Counted from the first letter of the stretch, positions 44,883-54,123 are shown. The stretch is DNA of 64,000 bases from Devosia sp. FJ2-5-3 (GCF_029201545.1 NZ_CP104007.1:496001-560000); one strand, 5' to 3'. Notes: a model not told the origin generated them from the sequence alone. A program made the numbers and translations.

Positions 44883-45509
44883 TCATCTGACGACGAAGCC
44901 CATTTTCTTGAGGTGGCTGTAGGCCGCGATGACGCTGCGCAGCCGCTCTTCTGACGAGGCATCGCCGCCATTGACGTCGGGGTGATGCTTCTTGACCAAA
45001 TTCTTGTAGGCGGTCTTGATCTCGTCGGACTTGGCGTGCTTGGCAAAGCCGAGCGTCTCCAGCGCCCGCCGGTCGAGCTCGCTCAGCGGCTTGACCCGCT
45101 CGGTGGCCGGACGTTTGGACTGCTGGTAGCGATAGCGGGCAAAGACGCCAAAGGGGTCGCCATATTTGTCGCCCGGATTTGCGCTGGCCGTGCGCCCTGC
45201 CGCCTTTGCGGCGTTCGGATTGCCGGTGGCAAAGGTCGAGCGCGACTCGGCCTTGGGCGGGGTGTGCAGGGCCTCGTCCAGTTCGTCCGGGCTCATGCCG
45301 GCGAAATAGTTGAAGGCCTGATTGTAGTGGCGGACATGCTCAAGGCAGAAATGGTGATACTGCCCGTCCGAGCGCTTGCCCTTGGGCGCCTTGTATTCGC
45401 CGGCCTGCTCGCAGCCTTCCCAATCACAGACGATCTCGATCTCGGCCGGCTTTTCTTCCCGGCGGGGACGGATGCGGATGTTATCGAAGAGCTTGGATTG
45501 CAATTTCAT
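44883..45509 (-). CDS. J-domain (DnaJ-like) protein
   Basis: 208 residues. The J domain is C-terminal (residues about 145-205): LETLGFAKHAKSDEIKTAYKNLVKKHHPDVNGG with the HPD triad, the reverse of classical DnaJ. The N-terminal part has a Cys/His cluster (VCDWEGCEQAGEY, HHFCLEH) that may bind zinc. In this order usually between cobS and bolA. Partner Hsp70 function inferred. Confidence 0.92.
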   Translation of the reverse strand: MKLQSKLFDNIRIRPRREEKPAEIEIVCDWEGCEQAGEYKAPKGKRSDGQYHHFCLEHVRHYNQAFNYFAGMSPDELDEALHTPPKAESRSTFATGNPNAAKAAGRTASANPGDKYGDPFGVFARYRYQQSKRPATERVKPLSELDRRALETLGFAKHAKSDEIKTAYKNLVKKHHPDVNGGDASSEERLRSVIAAYSHLKKMGFVVR

Positions 45510-45550
45510 AACGCCTAGTTAGTGCATAAAGCCAATACGGAGCCGGACCC

Positions 45551-45814
45551 ATGTCCATGAGGGACACGATAATAGCCAAGCTTACCGAGCGATTTGCACC
45601 CCTCCACCTCGAAGTGATCGATGAATCCAACAAGCACTTTGGTCATGCCGGTTGGCGAGAGGGGGGTGAAACCCATTTTCGTGTCAGAATCGCGACCCGC
45701 GACTTTGACGGTTTGAGCCGCATTGCGCAACATCGCGCCGTCAATGAGACGCTGGCAGAGGAACTCAAGAGCCGGGTTCATGCCCTCAATATCGAAATTC
45801 TGCCAGCCGGCTGA
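45551..45814 (+). CDS. BolA family protein
   Basis: 87 residues with the BolA fold: LTERFAPLHLEVIDESNKHFGH, GETHFRVRIATRDFDGLSRIAQHRAVNETLAEEL. The conserved His and the Cys-free core suggest partnership with monothiol glutaredoxins in iron regulation or a morphology role. The upstream ATG pair at 45551/45557 is ambiguous. Confidence 0.93.
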   Translation: MSMRDTIIAKLTERFAPLHLEVIDESNKHFGHAGWREGGETHFRVRIATRDFDGLSRIAQHRAVNETLAEELKSRVHALNIEILPAG

Positions 45815-45816
45815 GT

Positions 45817-46929
45817 TCAGCCGCGCATCTCGTCGAGGAATGTCGACACCGCTGAGGGGGCGACGCCCTTTTCGATGAAGGCCTGGCCGATGCCGCGGGT
45901 GAGGATGAAGGTCAGCGCGCCGCGCGAGACTTTCTTGTCCTGGCCGATGGCCGCCATCAAGGTCTCGGTGGAGCCGAGCGTTCCAGGGATTTCAGCCAAT
46001 GTGGTGGGCAGGCCCGCCCGCTGCAAGTGGGCGGCGACGCGTCCCGCATCCTGGCCGGGTGCAAGGCCGAGCTTGGTCGAAAACCGGTGCGCCAGGACCA
46101 TGCCGATGGCCACGCCCTCGCCATGGAGCAGGCGATCGGAATAGCCGGTGTCCTTTTCCAGCGCGTGGCCGAATGTGTGTCCGAGATTGAGCAGGGCCCG
46201 GACACCGATTTCCTTTTCGTCCTCGATGACGACGCGCGCCTTGTGGGCGCAGCAGCGGGCAATGGCCTCGCCGCGCGCCGGGCCGCCCTCGAAAATCTCC
46301 GTGAGATTGGCATCGAGCCATTCGAAAAAGGCGGGATCGTCGATCAGCCCATATTTGGCGACTTCCGCATAGCCGGCGGCGAACTGGCGCGCGGGCAGGG
46401 TGTCGAGCGTCGACAGATCCGCCAGCACCAATCTTGGCTGGTGGAAGGCGCCGACGAGGTTCTTGCCATGTGGGGAATTGATGCCGGTCTTGCCGCCCAC
46501 CGAACTATCGACCTGGGCCAGGAGCGAGGTCGGCATCTGGACAAAATCCATGCCGCGGCGCGTGATGGATGCGGCAAAGCCGGCAAGGTCGCCGATGACC
46601 CCGCCGCCCAGGGCGATGACGATATCATTGCGCTCGAGCCTGGCCGCAAGCAATCCCTCGACCACGGTCTGAAGATGGTCCCAGCTCTTGGTGCTCTCGC
46701 CATTGGGCAGGGTGATCGTCTGGTGCGTCAGTCCGGCCTTGTCGAGGCTGGCCACGAGGCGCGGCAATTGGGCCTTGGCGACTTCGGTGTCGGTGACGAT
46801 GCCGAAACGGCGGCCGGGGAATTTGTCCTTGAGGATGTCGCCGGCTTCATCGAGCAGATGCGGGCCGATGAGGATGTCGTAGGCGCGATCGCCCAGGGCG
46901 ACGTGAACCGTGTGGTCGATTTGAGCCAT
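45817..46929 (-). CDS. aroB: 3-dehydroquinate synthase
   Basis: 370 residues. Cyclises DAHP to 3-dehydroquinate, the second shikimate step, with NAD and a divalent metal. ALGGGVIGDLAGFAA, MPTSLLAQVDSSVGGKTGIN, and the zinc ligands in LNLGHTFGHALEK and the LHGEGVAIGM stretch. Start preceded by AAAGG. Downstream of aroK by 14 bp. Confidence 0.97.
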   Translation of the reverse strand: MAQIDHTVHVALGDRAYDILIGPHLLDEAGDILKDKFPGRRFGIVTDTEVAKAQLPRLVASLDKAGLTHQTITLPNGESTKSWDHLQTVVEGLLAARLERNDIVIALGGGVIGDLAGFAASITRRGMDFVQMPTSLLAQVDSSVGGKTGINSPHGKNLVGAFHQPRLVLADLSTLDTLPARQFAAGYAEVAKYGLIDDPAFFEWLDANLTEIFEGGPARGEAIARCCAHKARVVIEDEKEIGVRALLNLGHTFGHALEKDTGYSDRLLHGEGVAIGMVLAHRFSTKLGLAPGQDAGRVAAHLQRAGLPTTLAEIPGTLGSTETLMAAIGQDKKVSRGALTFILTRGIGQAFIEKGVAPSAVSTFLDEMRG

Positions 46930-46943
46930 GGTGGCGAACCCTT

Positions 46944-47519
46944 TCAGCGCAGATAGGCCAATACGGCGGAGATGATGTCAGCGGCGACCGCGTCCTGCGG
47001 CACGTCGCGACTAAGCACGGTGACATCGGCATCGGCGTAGATGGGATAGCGTTCCTCGACCAGCTTTTCGAGCGTTTCCCGCGGATTGGCGGTCTTGAGC
47101 AACGGGCGGTTGGAACGGCGCGAGACGCGCTCGAACAAGATATCCACATCGGCCTTGAGCCAGACCGAGATCGCATGTTCCTTGACCATGGCGCGGGTCT
47201 CGGCATTGACGAAGGCGCCGCCGCCAGTGGCCAGCACCAGATCGGTCTCGCGCAGTAAGCGCGAAATGACCCGCGTCTCGCCGGCGCGGAATTCGGGTTC
47301 ACCGCGCTGGGCAAAAATCTCGGGGATGGTCATTTGCGCGGCTTTTTCGATTTCCTCGTCGCTGTCGAGGAATTTGCGGCCAAGGCGCGTGGCCAGGCGC
47401 CTGCCGACCGTGGTCTTGCCGGCACCCATCATGCCCACCAGGACCAGGGGCTTGCCATTGAGGCGTTCGATCAGGGTCTTGGCGCGGTTCGACCGTCCGG
47501 CACTGTCCGACTTGTTCAA
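46944..47519 (-). CDS. aroK: Shikimate kinase
   Basis: 191 residues from a TTG start with GGAGG upstream; the long ATG-started frame extends into the divergent region and is unlikely. Phosphorylates shikimate. P-loop GMMGAGKTTVGR, shikimate-binding DSDEEIEKAA and RGEPEFRAGE, LATGGGAFV, and the lid RPLL. The first 25 residues are an extra N-terminus. Operon with aroB. Confidence 0.94.
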   Translation of the reverse strand: MNKSDSAGRSNRAKTLIERLNGKPLVLVGMMGAGKTTVGRRLATRLGRKFLDSDEEIEKAAQMTIPEIFAQRGEPEFRAGETRVISRLLRETDLVLATGGGAFVNAETRAMVKEHAISVWLKADVDILFERVSRRSNRPLLKTANPRETLEKLVEERYPIYADADVTVLSRDVPQDAVAADIISAVLAYLR

Positions 47520-47700
47520 CGCTTGCGCCCTCCGATCACGGAAACGGTATGAACCGGTAGAGGCCCCGCCTGTCAAGAAGCTGTGCGGACCATTCCCGCC
47601 TTGGTGTTGATCCCGGCGGCGGTTTTGCGCAAGACTGGCCCATACCGGATCGAAACCTTTTGCTGCCACCTTTGGTCCGGATCGACCGAGCAGGATTTCA

Positions 47701-47922
47701 ATGCCCACTCTCTTCCGGCTTCTCATCACCGTGCTGTTTCTGGGCGGCCTCGCCTATGCGGGAATGTTCGCACTGGTGTCTTTCGTCCAGCCCGAACCGA
47801 AACCGGTCAGCGTGCGCATCCCGACCCGGGATTTGCTGGGCGAGCCCGATCCGATCCGTCCCGGCGGCCTGCCGACCCCCAATGTCACCAGCGCGCCGGC
47901 GGGCGGGACGCCAGGGCAATGA
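47701..47922 (+). CDS. Small conserved membrane protein upstream of xerD
   Basis: 73 residues. One membrane helix (LFRLLITVLFLGGLAYAGMF) and a short proline-rich tail with PKPVSVRIP. Small proteins of this kind occur in the same position in many alphaproteobacteria; function unknown. Its stop overlaps the xerD start (ATGA). Confidence 0.8.
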   Translation: MPTLFRLLITVLFLGGLAYAGMFALVSFVQPEPKPVSVRIPTRDLLGEPDPIRPGGLPTPNVTSAPAGGTPGQ

Positions 47923-48824
47923 GCGCCCATCTGGTCGGCGCCTTTCTCGAAATGATGAGCGCCGAGCGCGGCGCCGCAGCCAATACCATTGCGGCCTATC
48001 GGCGCGACCTCACAGACTATGCAGGCTTCGTCGCCAGCAAAAAGCAGACCCTGCTGACCTGCCCGCGCGAGACGGTGATGGCCTATCTCGATGCGCTCAA
48101 GGCGGAGGGCCTGTCCGCCTCCTCCAGCGCCCGACGGCTCTCGGCAGTGCGGCAATTCCACAAGTTTTTGTGCGCCGACGGTCTACGTGGAGACGACCCG
48201 ACGCGCATCGTTGCCAGCCCCAAGACGCGGCGCCCGCTGCCAAAAGTGCTTTCCGTGGCCGAGGTCGACAGATTGCTGACCCTGGCCGAAGAGGAAGCCA
48301 ATCTGTCCGCGGAGCCGAAAAAGCAGCAGGCGGCGCTGCGGCTCTATGTGCTGCTCGAAATGCTCTACGCCACCGGGCTGCGCGTGTCCGAACTGGTGGA
48401 ACTCAAGCGCAGTTCTGTGATGCGCGAGGCCAGTTTCCTCACCGTGCGCGGCAAGGGCGGCAAGGAACGCGTCGTGCCGATGAACGACAGGGCGCGCGAT
48501 GCCGTGCGCTCCTGGATCGCCGGTCTCGAGCCCGGCCCCTACCTCTTTCCCGCCAATGGCGAGGAAGGACATCTGGCCCGTCAGGTCTTTGCGCGCGATC
48601 TCAAGGGGTTGGCGGCGCGCGCCGGCATCTCTTCGTCCCGCGTCGCGCCACATGTGCTCCGCCATGCCTTTGCCAGCCATCTGCTGGCCGGCGGAGCCGA
48701 TCTGCGCGTGGTGCAGATGCTGCTCGGTCACGCCGATATTTCGACGACCCAGATCTATACCCATGTGCTCGACGAAAAATTGCGCACTCTGGTCGAGACC
48801 CATCATCCCCTGGCGCAGAGGTAG
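47919..48824 (+). CDS. xerD: Site-specific tyrosine recombinase XerD
   Basis: 301 residues. Resolves chromosome dimers at dif with XerC under FtsK control. N-terminal SAM-like domain (residues about 1-90) and catalytic C-terminal domain with Arg in TGLRVSEL, the HVLRHAFASHLL box, LLGHADISTTQIYTHV with the nucleophilic Tyr. Starts at the ATG overlapping the upstream stop. The aroK-aroB and accA neighbours fit XerD rather than XerC. Confidence 0.93.
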   Translation: MSAHLVGAFLEMMSAERGAAANTIAAYRRDLTDYAGFVASKKQTLLTCPRETVMAYLDALKAEGLSASSSARRLSAVRQFHKFLCADGLRGDDPTRIVASPKTRRPLPKVLSVAEVDRLLTLAEEEANLSAEPKKQQAALRLYVLLEMLYATGLRVSELVELKRSSVMREASFLTVRGKGGKERVVPMNDRARDAVRSWIAGLEPGPYLFPANGEEGHLARQVFARDLKGLAARAGISSSRVAPHVLRHAFASHLLAGGADLRVVQMLLGHADISTTQIYTHVLDEKLRTLVETHHPLAQR

Positions 48825-49044
48825 GCGACGCGCTCCCTCCGCTTGGCGAAAGCTTCGGTGCCCAGGCGGGTTGTGCCGCGCCTTTGTCCACGTCCTTTAA
48901 AGGATAGGGCGCAAAAAACCGGGCAATTTCGTCCCGTGGGTTGACTTGCGATTGCGCCACCGCCACTTTCCGGCCACTTTAGAGCGCAAGAGCCGAGGCC
49001 TGAGAATTTTCGGGTCCGCAACAATGACCCCTACGGGCGGTGGG

Positions 49045-49998
49045 ATGCAATCTTATCTCGATTTTGAAAAGCCGGTCGCCGATCTCGAAGCAAAGATCGT
49101 CGAGCTCAAGTCTCTGGCGGCGACCGATTCCGCTGTCACCATCGACGAGGAGGTCAACCGGCTCTCTGCCCGTGCCGATGAGGCACTGGTCGAGATCTAC
49201 AAAAAACTGACGCCCTGGCAGAAGACACAGGTGGCCCGCCATCCGCAGCGGCCGCATTTTTCCGACTATGTGCAGCGCCTGATCACCGAATGGACGCCGC
49301 TGGCCGGCGACCGCAAATATGGTGAAGACGCCGCGCTCCAGGCCGGCTTTGGCCGCTTCAATGGCCTGCCGGTCGCCGTGATCGGCCAGGAAAAGGGCAA
49401 TTCGACCGAAACCCGCCTCAAGCATAATTTCGGCATGGCCAATCCTGAGGGCTACCGCAAGGCCGTCCGCATCATGGAAATGGCCGATCGGTTCAATGTC
49501 CCGGTGATCTCCTTTGTCGACACCGCCGGCGCCTATCCGGGCATCGGTGCGGAAGAGCGCGGCCAGGCCGAGGCCATTGCCCGTTCGACCGAGAAGGGGC
49601 TGGAGCTGGGCGTGCCCAATATCTCCATCATCATCGGCGAAGGCGGATCGGGTGGCGCCATTGCCATCGCCACGGCCAATCGCGTGCTGATGCTGGAAAA
49701 CTCGATCTATTCGGTGATTTCGCCGGAAGCCGGCGCTTCGATCCTGTTCCGCGATGCGGCCAAGGCCCAGGATATGGCGACAGCCCAGAAGATCACGGCG
49801 CAGGATCTCCTCGGCTTCAAGGTCATCGACGGAATTATCGCCGAGCCGGCCGGTGGGGCCCATCGCCATGCGGCAGTCGTGATGGATGCCACACGGCAGG
49901 CCATTGCAGATTTCCTCGCCGAATTCGCCGGCAAGTCGCGCCTCGAAGTGCGCGAGCATCGGCGCGAGAAATTCCTGGCGATCGGCACCAATATCTAG
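49045..49998 (+). CDS. accA: Acetyl-CoA carboxylase carboxyltransferase subunit alpha
   Basis: 317 residues from MQSYLDFEKP, the usual alphaproteobacterial start; an ATG seven codons earlier is an alternative. With AccD transfers carboxyl from biotin to acetyl-CoA, the first committed step of fatty acid synthesis. NFGMANPEGYRKAVRIME, FVDTAGAYPGIGAEERGQAE and EGGSGGAIAI mark the crotonase-like core. A strong terminator follows. Confidence 0.97.
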   Translation: MQSYLDFEKPVADLEAKIVELKSLAATDSAVTIDEEVNRLSARADEALVEIYKKLTPWQKTQVARHPQRPHFSDYVQRLITEWTPLAGDRKYGEDAALQAGFGRFNGLPVAVIGQEKGNSTETRLKHNFGMANPEGYRKAVRIMEMADRFNVPVISFVDTAGAYPGIGAEERGQAEAIARSTEKGLELGVPNISIIIGEGGSGGAIAIATANRVLMLENSIYSVISPEAGASILFRDAAKAQDMATAQKITAQDLLGFKVIDGIIAEPAGGAHRHAAVVMDATRQAIADFLAEFAGKSRLEVREHRREKFLAIGTNI

Positions 49999-50016
49999 CT
50001 GGTGGTCCCAATTTCC

Positions 50017-50055
50017 ATCCCCTGCGCCCTGGACCGGGCGCAGGGGATTTTTTGT
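50017..50055 (+). terminator. Intrinsic terminator of accA
   Basis: atcccctgcgccc, six bases, gggcgcaggggat then a T run. Confidence 0.85.
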
Positions 50056-50225
50056 TGCCTGATGGCTGCGGGGCAAGGGACGTTTGCGCACACAAATATG
50101 CGTGAGCGCCCCTGCTTCCGGGGAAATAACGGTCGTGATAAAGGCTTCATTCACCCAGCCGGATCATGCTGCGGTAACCATTGCTCCCCTACAGGGGGCT
50201 GTTTTATCGATCGGGCCTGACCTTC

Positions 50226-51230
50226 GTGACCGCAAGATTGTTTCACCGCCTCGGTGCCATCATCATCCTTGCCTGGCTTGCACTGGGCCTGGCTGCCTGT
50301 TCCGGCTTCATCAAGGGTGGTGACAACCGCCACAATATTCCCATGCCGGCCTCCATGGTCTCGGCGCTCAAGGCGATGGGCTCATCGCCGGGCGAGGGCA
50401 TGGTGGTCCGCATCTACAAGAAGGAAGAGGTCCTCGAGGTCTGGAAGCGCACCAATTCGGGCCAGTACAAACTCTTCAAAACCTATGAGATCTGCTCCTA
50501 TTCCGGCGATCTCGGGCCTAAATTCAAGGAAGGCGACCGGCAGAGCCCGGAAGGCTTCTATACGATCTCGCCCGGGCTGATGAACCCGAAATCGGCCTAT
50601 TACCTGGCCTTCAATACCGGCTTTCCCAACAAGTTCGACCGTGCCCATGGGCGCACCGGGTCCAATCTGATGGTGCATGGCGATTGTAAATCGGTGGGCT
50701 GCTACGCCATGACCGATGCCGGAATTGCCGAAATCTATGCCCTGGCGCGCGAAACGTTCAAGGGCGGCAATCCCAGCTTCCAGCTGCAGATCTTTCCGTT
50801 CCGCATGACCGCCACCAACATGGCCCAACATGCCGACAGCCAGCATCTCGAATTCTGGAAGAACATCAAGCAGGGCCACGATCTGTTCGAGGTGAACAAG
50901 ACCCCGCCGGCCTGGGACGTTTGCGACAAGCGCTATATCTTCAACGCCGTCGCCAACGGCCCGCTGAACCCGCTGGGGCCATGCCCGACCACGACCCCCG
51001 ATGCGGGGTTGATGGCAAAGCAGCAGGCCGATGACGCGACGCTGGCCAATGCACTGGCAGCGCGGGACCGGCAGGCGGCCGAAGAGGCAGCGATCAAGGC
51101 GCGCGGCGAGGCGGTGAACGGATTCTTCTCGGGCATCGGGAACATGTTCGGCAGCAGCGACGCCAATGTGGCCCCGGTCATGTCGGGCAAGTCCGCGCCT
51201 CAGCCGCAATCGCCCTTGCCGCGGTCCTAG
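50226..51230 (+). CDS. Murein L,D-transpeptidase (YkuD-type), lipoprotein
   Basis: 334 residues from a GTG; a TTG at 50181 is a longer alternative and neither has a strong ribosome site. Lipobox LAAC after a hydrophobic signal (IIILAWLALGLAAC). The YkuD catalytic site is HGDCKSVGCYAM. Links peptidoglycan peptides or anchors proteins. A C-terminal Ala/Gln helical tail (residues about 270-334) follows. Its context after accA is common in Rhizobiales. Confidence 0.87.
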   Translation: MTARLFHRLGAIIILAWLALGLAACSGFIKGGDNRHNIPMPASMVSALKAMGSSPGEGMVVRIYKKEEVLEVWKRTNSGQYKLFKTYEICSYSGDLGPKFKEGDRQSPEGFYTISPGLMNPKSAYYLAFNTGFPNKFDRAHGRTGSNLMVHGDCKSVGCYAMTDAGIAEIYALARETFKGGNPSFQLQIFPFRMTATNMAQHADSQHLEFWKNIKQGHDLFEVNKTPPAWDVCDKRYIFNAVANGPLNPLGPCPTTTPDAGLMAKQQADDATLANALAARDRQAAEEAAIKARGEAVNGFFSGIGNMFGSSDANVAPVMSGKSAPQPQSPLPRS

Positions 51231-51304
51231 TTCGGCCCCAGTTTGATGGGACTTGCCGAAGGCGCGTCGTCTTGGCTCGCCAAATGCGCCAATGGAGGAC
51301 AAAA

Positions 51305-52012
51305 GTGGAGCCCAAGCCCGCCGAACCCGGTCCCGGCGCTGAACAGCTGCCCGGTGTGACCCCGGAGATGCGTCTTGGCCCTGCCGAGGAATCCCGCGCG
51401 CCACGCCGGGGTGACAAGGCCAAGGGTGGGCGACGCCGGCGCATGCGGGCGTCGACGCTGCTAAGCATGGTGTCTGCCCTTGTCGGTGTCGCTGCGCTTG
51501 CGGCATCGGGCTGGGTGTATAGCCAGACCCATCGCGAGGTGCTGCGGCTCGCCACGGACGTTGCCCAGCTTCGCATCAGCCTGGATCTCTATGCACAGCG
51601 GAGCGGGGCCGCGCCCACCGCTGCATCGGGCGGGCCGACCAGCGCCGAGCTGTCGGACCTTTCCAACAGGCTATCCATCATCGAACAGAATATGCGGGGC
51701 GGGGCGGTCGCGCCGTCCGTGCCGGGCCTGCCTGCCATTACCGGCGGCGCCGAGACCAGTGAAGGCGATGGCGATTGCCTGCCGCCGGGCATGCGCATCC
51801 TCGTGGCTTCTGGCGATAGCTACGACATCTGCGGCACGACCGGCTCGATCACCGTCAGCGCCGTGGACAATGGTTATCTGACGCTGTCGGACGGCAATAT
51901 CATCGCCTCTGGCGGCACCTTGCCGCTGGCGGGGACCAATTGCATGCTGGGGGTCACCTCCGGCGGTGATGAAGGCCTGACCGGATTTGCCGAAATCCGC
52001 GTCAGTTGCTAG
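51305..52012 (+). CDS. Membrane-anchored protein of unknown function
   Basis: 235 residues from a GTG with GGAGG at good spacing; an ATG and a TTG farther upstream lack this. A basic N-terminus (RRGDKAKGGRRRRMRAS), one helix (LLSMVSALVGVAALAASGWV), then an extracytoplasmic part with a short coiled coil (HREVLRLATDVAQLRISLDL), a Ser/Gly linker and a C-terminal domain with three or four Cys (GDCLPPGM, DICGTT, TNCMLG, RVSC), possibly disulfides. No family recognised. Confidence 0.75.
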   Translation: MEPKPAEPGPGAEQLPGVTPEMRLGPAEESRAPRRGDKAKGGRRRRMRASTLLSMVSALVGVAALAASGWVYSQTHREVLRLATDVAQLRISLDLYAQRSGAAPTAASGGPTSAELSDLSNRLSIIEQNMRGGAVAPSVPGLPAITGGAETSEGDGDCLPPGMRILVASGDSYDICGTTGSITVSAVDNGYLTLSDGNIIASGGTLPLAGTNCMLGVTSGGDEGLTGFAEIRVSC

Positions 52013-52017
52013 CGACC

Positions 52018-52061
52018 AGAGCATTCCACCGCGTCATTGACGCGATGGAATCATTGAAACG
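52018..52061. repeat. Dispersed hairpin repeat, truncated copy
   Basis: Arms attccaccgcgtc/gacgcgatggaat (52023-52051), ending in gaaacgct directly at the yhhQ stop. Compared with the copy at 21471, one base pair has changed on both arms, keeping the stem. Confidence 0.7.
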
Positions 52062-52700
52062 CTAGGCCGCCCTGGGGGCCGTCCAGCGCAGCAGCACGTC
52101 ACGGAGGCCCCGATAGGGGGCCAGCATGGCAATGGTCAGCGCCAGCTTGACCAGGAAGTCACCCAGCGCCAGGGACTGCCACAACTCGACCTCAGGACCG
52201 ATGCCGAGCAGAGGAGCCGGGAAGGCCAGGGACGAATCCGCCATGCCGAAGAAGCCGTCGATGCCGGCAAAGGCCGGCGCCATGGCGAGGCTGAAGAAGA
52301 TGAGAGTATCGAGGGCCGAGCTGAACAGCGACGAGACCAGCGGGGGCTTCCACCATGCGGCATTGCGCAGGCGGTGGAAGATGGAAATGTCGAGCAATTG
52401 CGCGACCAGGAAGGCCGAGCCCGAGGCGATAGCGATGCGCGGCGTGGCCAGCCAGATCGAGAGCACGACCGCCACGGCGAAACCGGCGACGACGACGAGC
52501 CGCGCCTTGGCCGGGCCAAAAGTGCGATTGGAAAGATCGGTGACGAGGAAGGCGACCGGGTAGGTGAAGGCGCCCCAGGTGAGGATGTCACCAAGATTGA
52601 CCGGGCCGATTTCGGTCATCACCGGGAACTGGACGAGCACATTGGAGGCGGCGACAATGGCCACCATGGCGGCCACGGCCACCAGGAAACGAGACAGCAT
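52062..52700 (-). CDS. yhhQ: Queuosine precursor transporter, YhhQ/VUT family
   Basis: 212 residues, about six helices. Typical stretches: ASNVLVQFP at the first helix, GAFTYPVAFLVTDLSNRTFG, RIAIASGSAFLVAQLLDISIF and GDFLVKLALTIAMLAPYRG. Imports preQ0, preQ1 or queuine for queuosine tRNA modification; gluQ in this window uses the modified tRNA. The ATG follows AGAGGTG, which is paired in a predicted leader stem. Confidence 0.9.
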   Translation of the reverse strand: MLSRFLVAVAAMVAIVAASNVLVQFPVMTEIGPVNLGDILTWGAFTYPVAFLVTDLSNRTFGPAKARLVVVAGFAVAVVLSIWLATPRIAIASGSAFLVAQLLDISIFHRLRNAAWWKPPLVSSLFSSALDTLIFFSLAMAPAFAGIDGFFGMADSSLAFPAPLLGIGPEVELWQSLALGDFLVKLALTIAMLAPYRGLRDVLLRWTAPRAA

Positions 52701-52706
52701 CAGAAT

Positions 52707-52744
52707 GCACCTCTAGTTGCCGCTGGCCGGCATAAGACCGGTGC
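52707..52744 (-). promoter_or_regulatory. Structured leader of yhhQ sequestering the ribosome site
   Basis: In the transcript, gcacc (52744-52740) can pair with ggtgc (52711-52707), which overlaps the AGAGGTG ribosome site. Inside it, tgccg/cggca form a second stem with loop gccag. It could be a regulatory hairpin; it does not fit the preQ1-I consensus I know. Confidence 0.4.
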
Positions 52745-52763
52745 GACGTTTGATGAAGCTTAC

Positions 52764-52804
52764 AAAAAAAGAAAAGCCGCGTGGGGCAGGTGCTCCACGC
52801 GGCT
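52764..52804 (-). terminator. Intrinsic terminator of rpmB
   Basis: agccgcgtgg/ccacgcggct arms with a T tract (tttt then ttttttt on the leftward reading). Confidence 0.85.
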
Positions 52805-52825
52805 CGAATTCTAGTCGAAAGACGC

Positions 52826-53110
52826 TTAGCTGGCGAGAGCTGCGCGGATTTCCTTCTTGATGCCGAGAGCCAGGGGGCTCAGATCGGCGTCAGCCTGCTT
52901 GATCAGGAAGGCATCGAGACCGCCGCGGTGCTCGACCGAACGCAGAGCAGCTGCGGAGATGCGCAGCTTGATCGAACGGCCGAGAGCGTCCGAGATCAGC
53001 GAAACGTTGACGAGGTTCGGGAGGAACCGACGACGGGTGCGGTTAAGAGCATGGGAGACATTGTTGCCGACCATGACGCCCTTGCCGGTGAGTTCGCAGC
53101 GACGTGCCAT
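52826..53110 (-). CDS. rpmB: 50S ribosomal protein L28
   Basis: 94 residues. Begins [22 protein letters not shown] and continues [29 protein letters not shown] and ends with [11 protein letters not shown]. Lacks the paired zinc Cys. Single gene with a strong terminator; the neighbours are the usual alphaproteobacterial ones. Confidence 0.97.
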   Translation of the reverse strand: MARRCELTGKGVMVGNNVSHALNRTRRRFLPNLVNVSLISDALGRSIKLRISAAALRSVEHRGGLDAFLIKQADADLSPLALGIKKEIRAALAS

Positions 53111-53337
53111 TGTGAGATATCCTGTTTGTGTAAAGGTCCTGCGTGGCGGGAAATCCGCAACGGGCCTCGGTTGTGTTGAGATCTGCGGGCTTCCTAGAGA
53201 AAATGGGCCGCGCAGTCAACCCAAGAGGCCGCTCAAACGCCCGCGAGCGCCTTGCATGGGACATAAGAGGTCGGCACTTTGATCCATATTTGCTGATTCG
53301 CCGGTGCCTTCCCTGGCCGCCGCCCCTACGACGTGAG

Positions 53338-54123
53338 ATGCCAATTTTGATCCGCACCAGCCTTGTCGCCGCCGCCCTCCTTGCCAGCATGGCGCCGAGC
53401 ATGGCCGCGCCGGTCGAAGCCCGCGCCAGCTATGTGCTGACGCTGGGCGGCATAAATGTCGCCACGCTCGATGTCGATCTCAGCGATGATGGGCGCCGCT
53501 ATGAGCTCGATCTGTCGGCCAAGGTCGCCGGGCTCGGAAATCTGGTTTCGAGCGGCACGGCCAAGGTGGTCGCACGGGGCGCGTCCAATGGGCAAAGTCT
53601 CGTTTCGAACGAGTTCGATCTCGAAACGCGCGCCAATGGCGAGGTTTTCACTGTCGACGTTACCTATGCAGGCCAGAATGTCAGCGCCTTCAAGGTCGAG
53701 CCGCCGGTCTTTGAAAGCTATGACCGGGTGCCGCTCGAGCGCGGCCATCTCAGCGGGGTCGGCGATTTCCTCTCCGCCTTCGTGGTCAAGGGCAAGGCGC
53801 TCGACAAGAGTCTCTGTGACCGGCGGCTGAAGATCTTCACCGGGGTGGAGCGCTTCAATATCGCCATGAGCTTTGCGCGCAATGACGAGGCGACCTCGCC
53901 GCGCACCGGCTATCAGGGCCCGGTCGTCTCCTGCAGCCTCGATTACCAGCCGATCTCGGGGCACTATACATCCTCGGAGATCACCAATTATCTGGCTGAG
54001 AACAGCCGCATCCTGCTCTGGTACGCGCCGCTGGGTGACACCGGCTACTACATTCCCTATCGCGTGCTGCTGGGGACGTCGATGGGCGATCTGTCCATGG
54101 TTCTGGTGGGCACCAAGCTCTAG
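53338..54123 (+). CDS. DUF3108 secreted protein
   Basis: 261 residues from MPILIRTSL, with a signal peptide (SLVAAALLASMAPSMAA) and an all-beta body with SYVLTLGGINVATLDVDL, YELDLSAKVAGLGNLVSSG and SCSLDYQPISGHYTS. Cys in LCDRR and SCSLD may pair. The family lies between rpmB and the helicase gene in many Rhizobiales; function unknown. A terminator follows. Confidence 0.85.
   Translation: MPILIRTSLVAAALLASMAPSMAAPVEARASYVLTLGGINVATLDVDLSDDGRRYELDLSAKVAGLGNLVSSGTAKVVARGASNGQSLVSNEFDLETRANGEVFTVDVTYAGQNVSAFKVEPPVFESYDRVPLERGHLSGVGDFLSAFVVKGKALDKSLCDRRLKIFTGVERFNIAMSFARNDEATSPRTGYQGPVVSCSLDYQPISGHYTSSEITNYLAENSRILLWYAPLGDTGYYIPYRVLLGTSMGDLSMVLVGTKL

Noticed and set aside
52707..52744. Classical preQ1 riboswitch
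   Set aside because: The conserved preQ1-I core was not found; only an unassigned stem is claimed.
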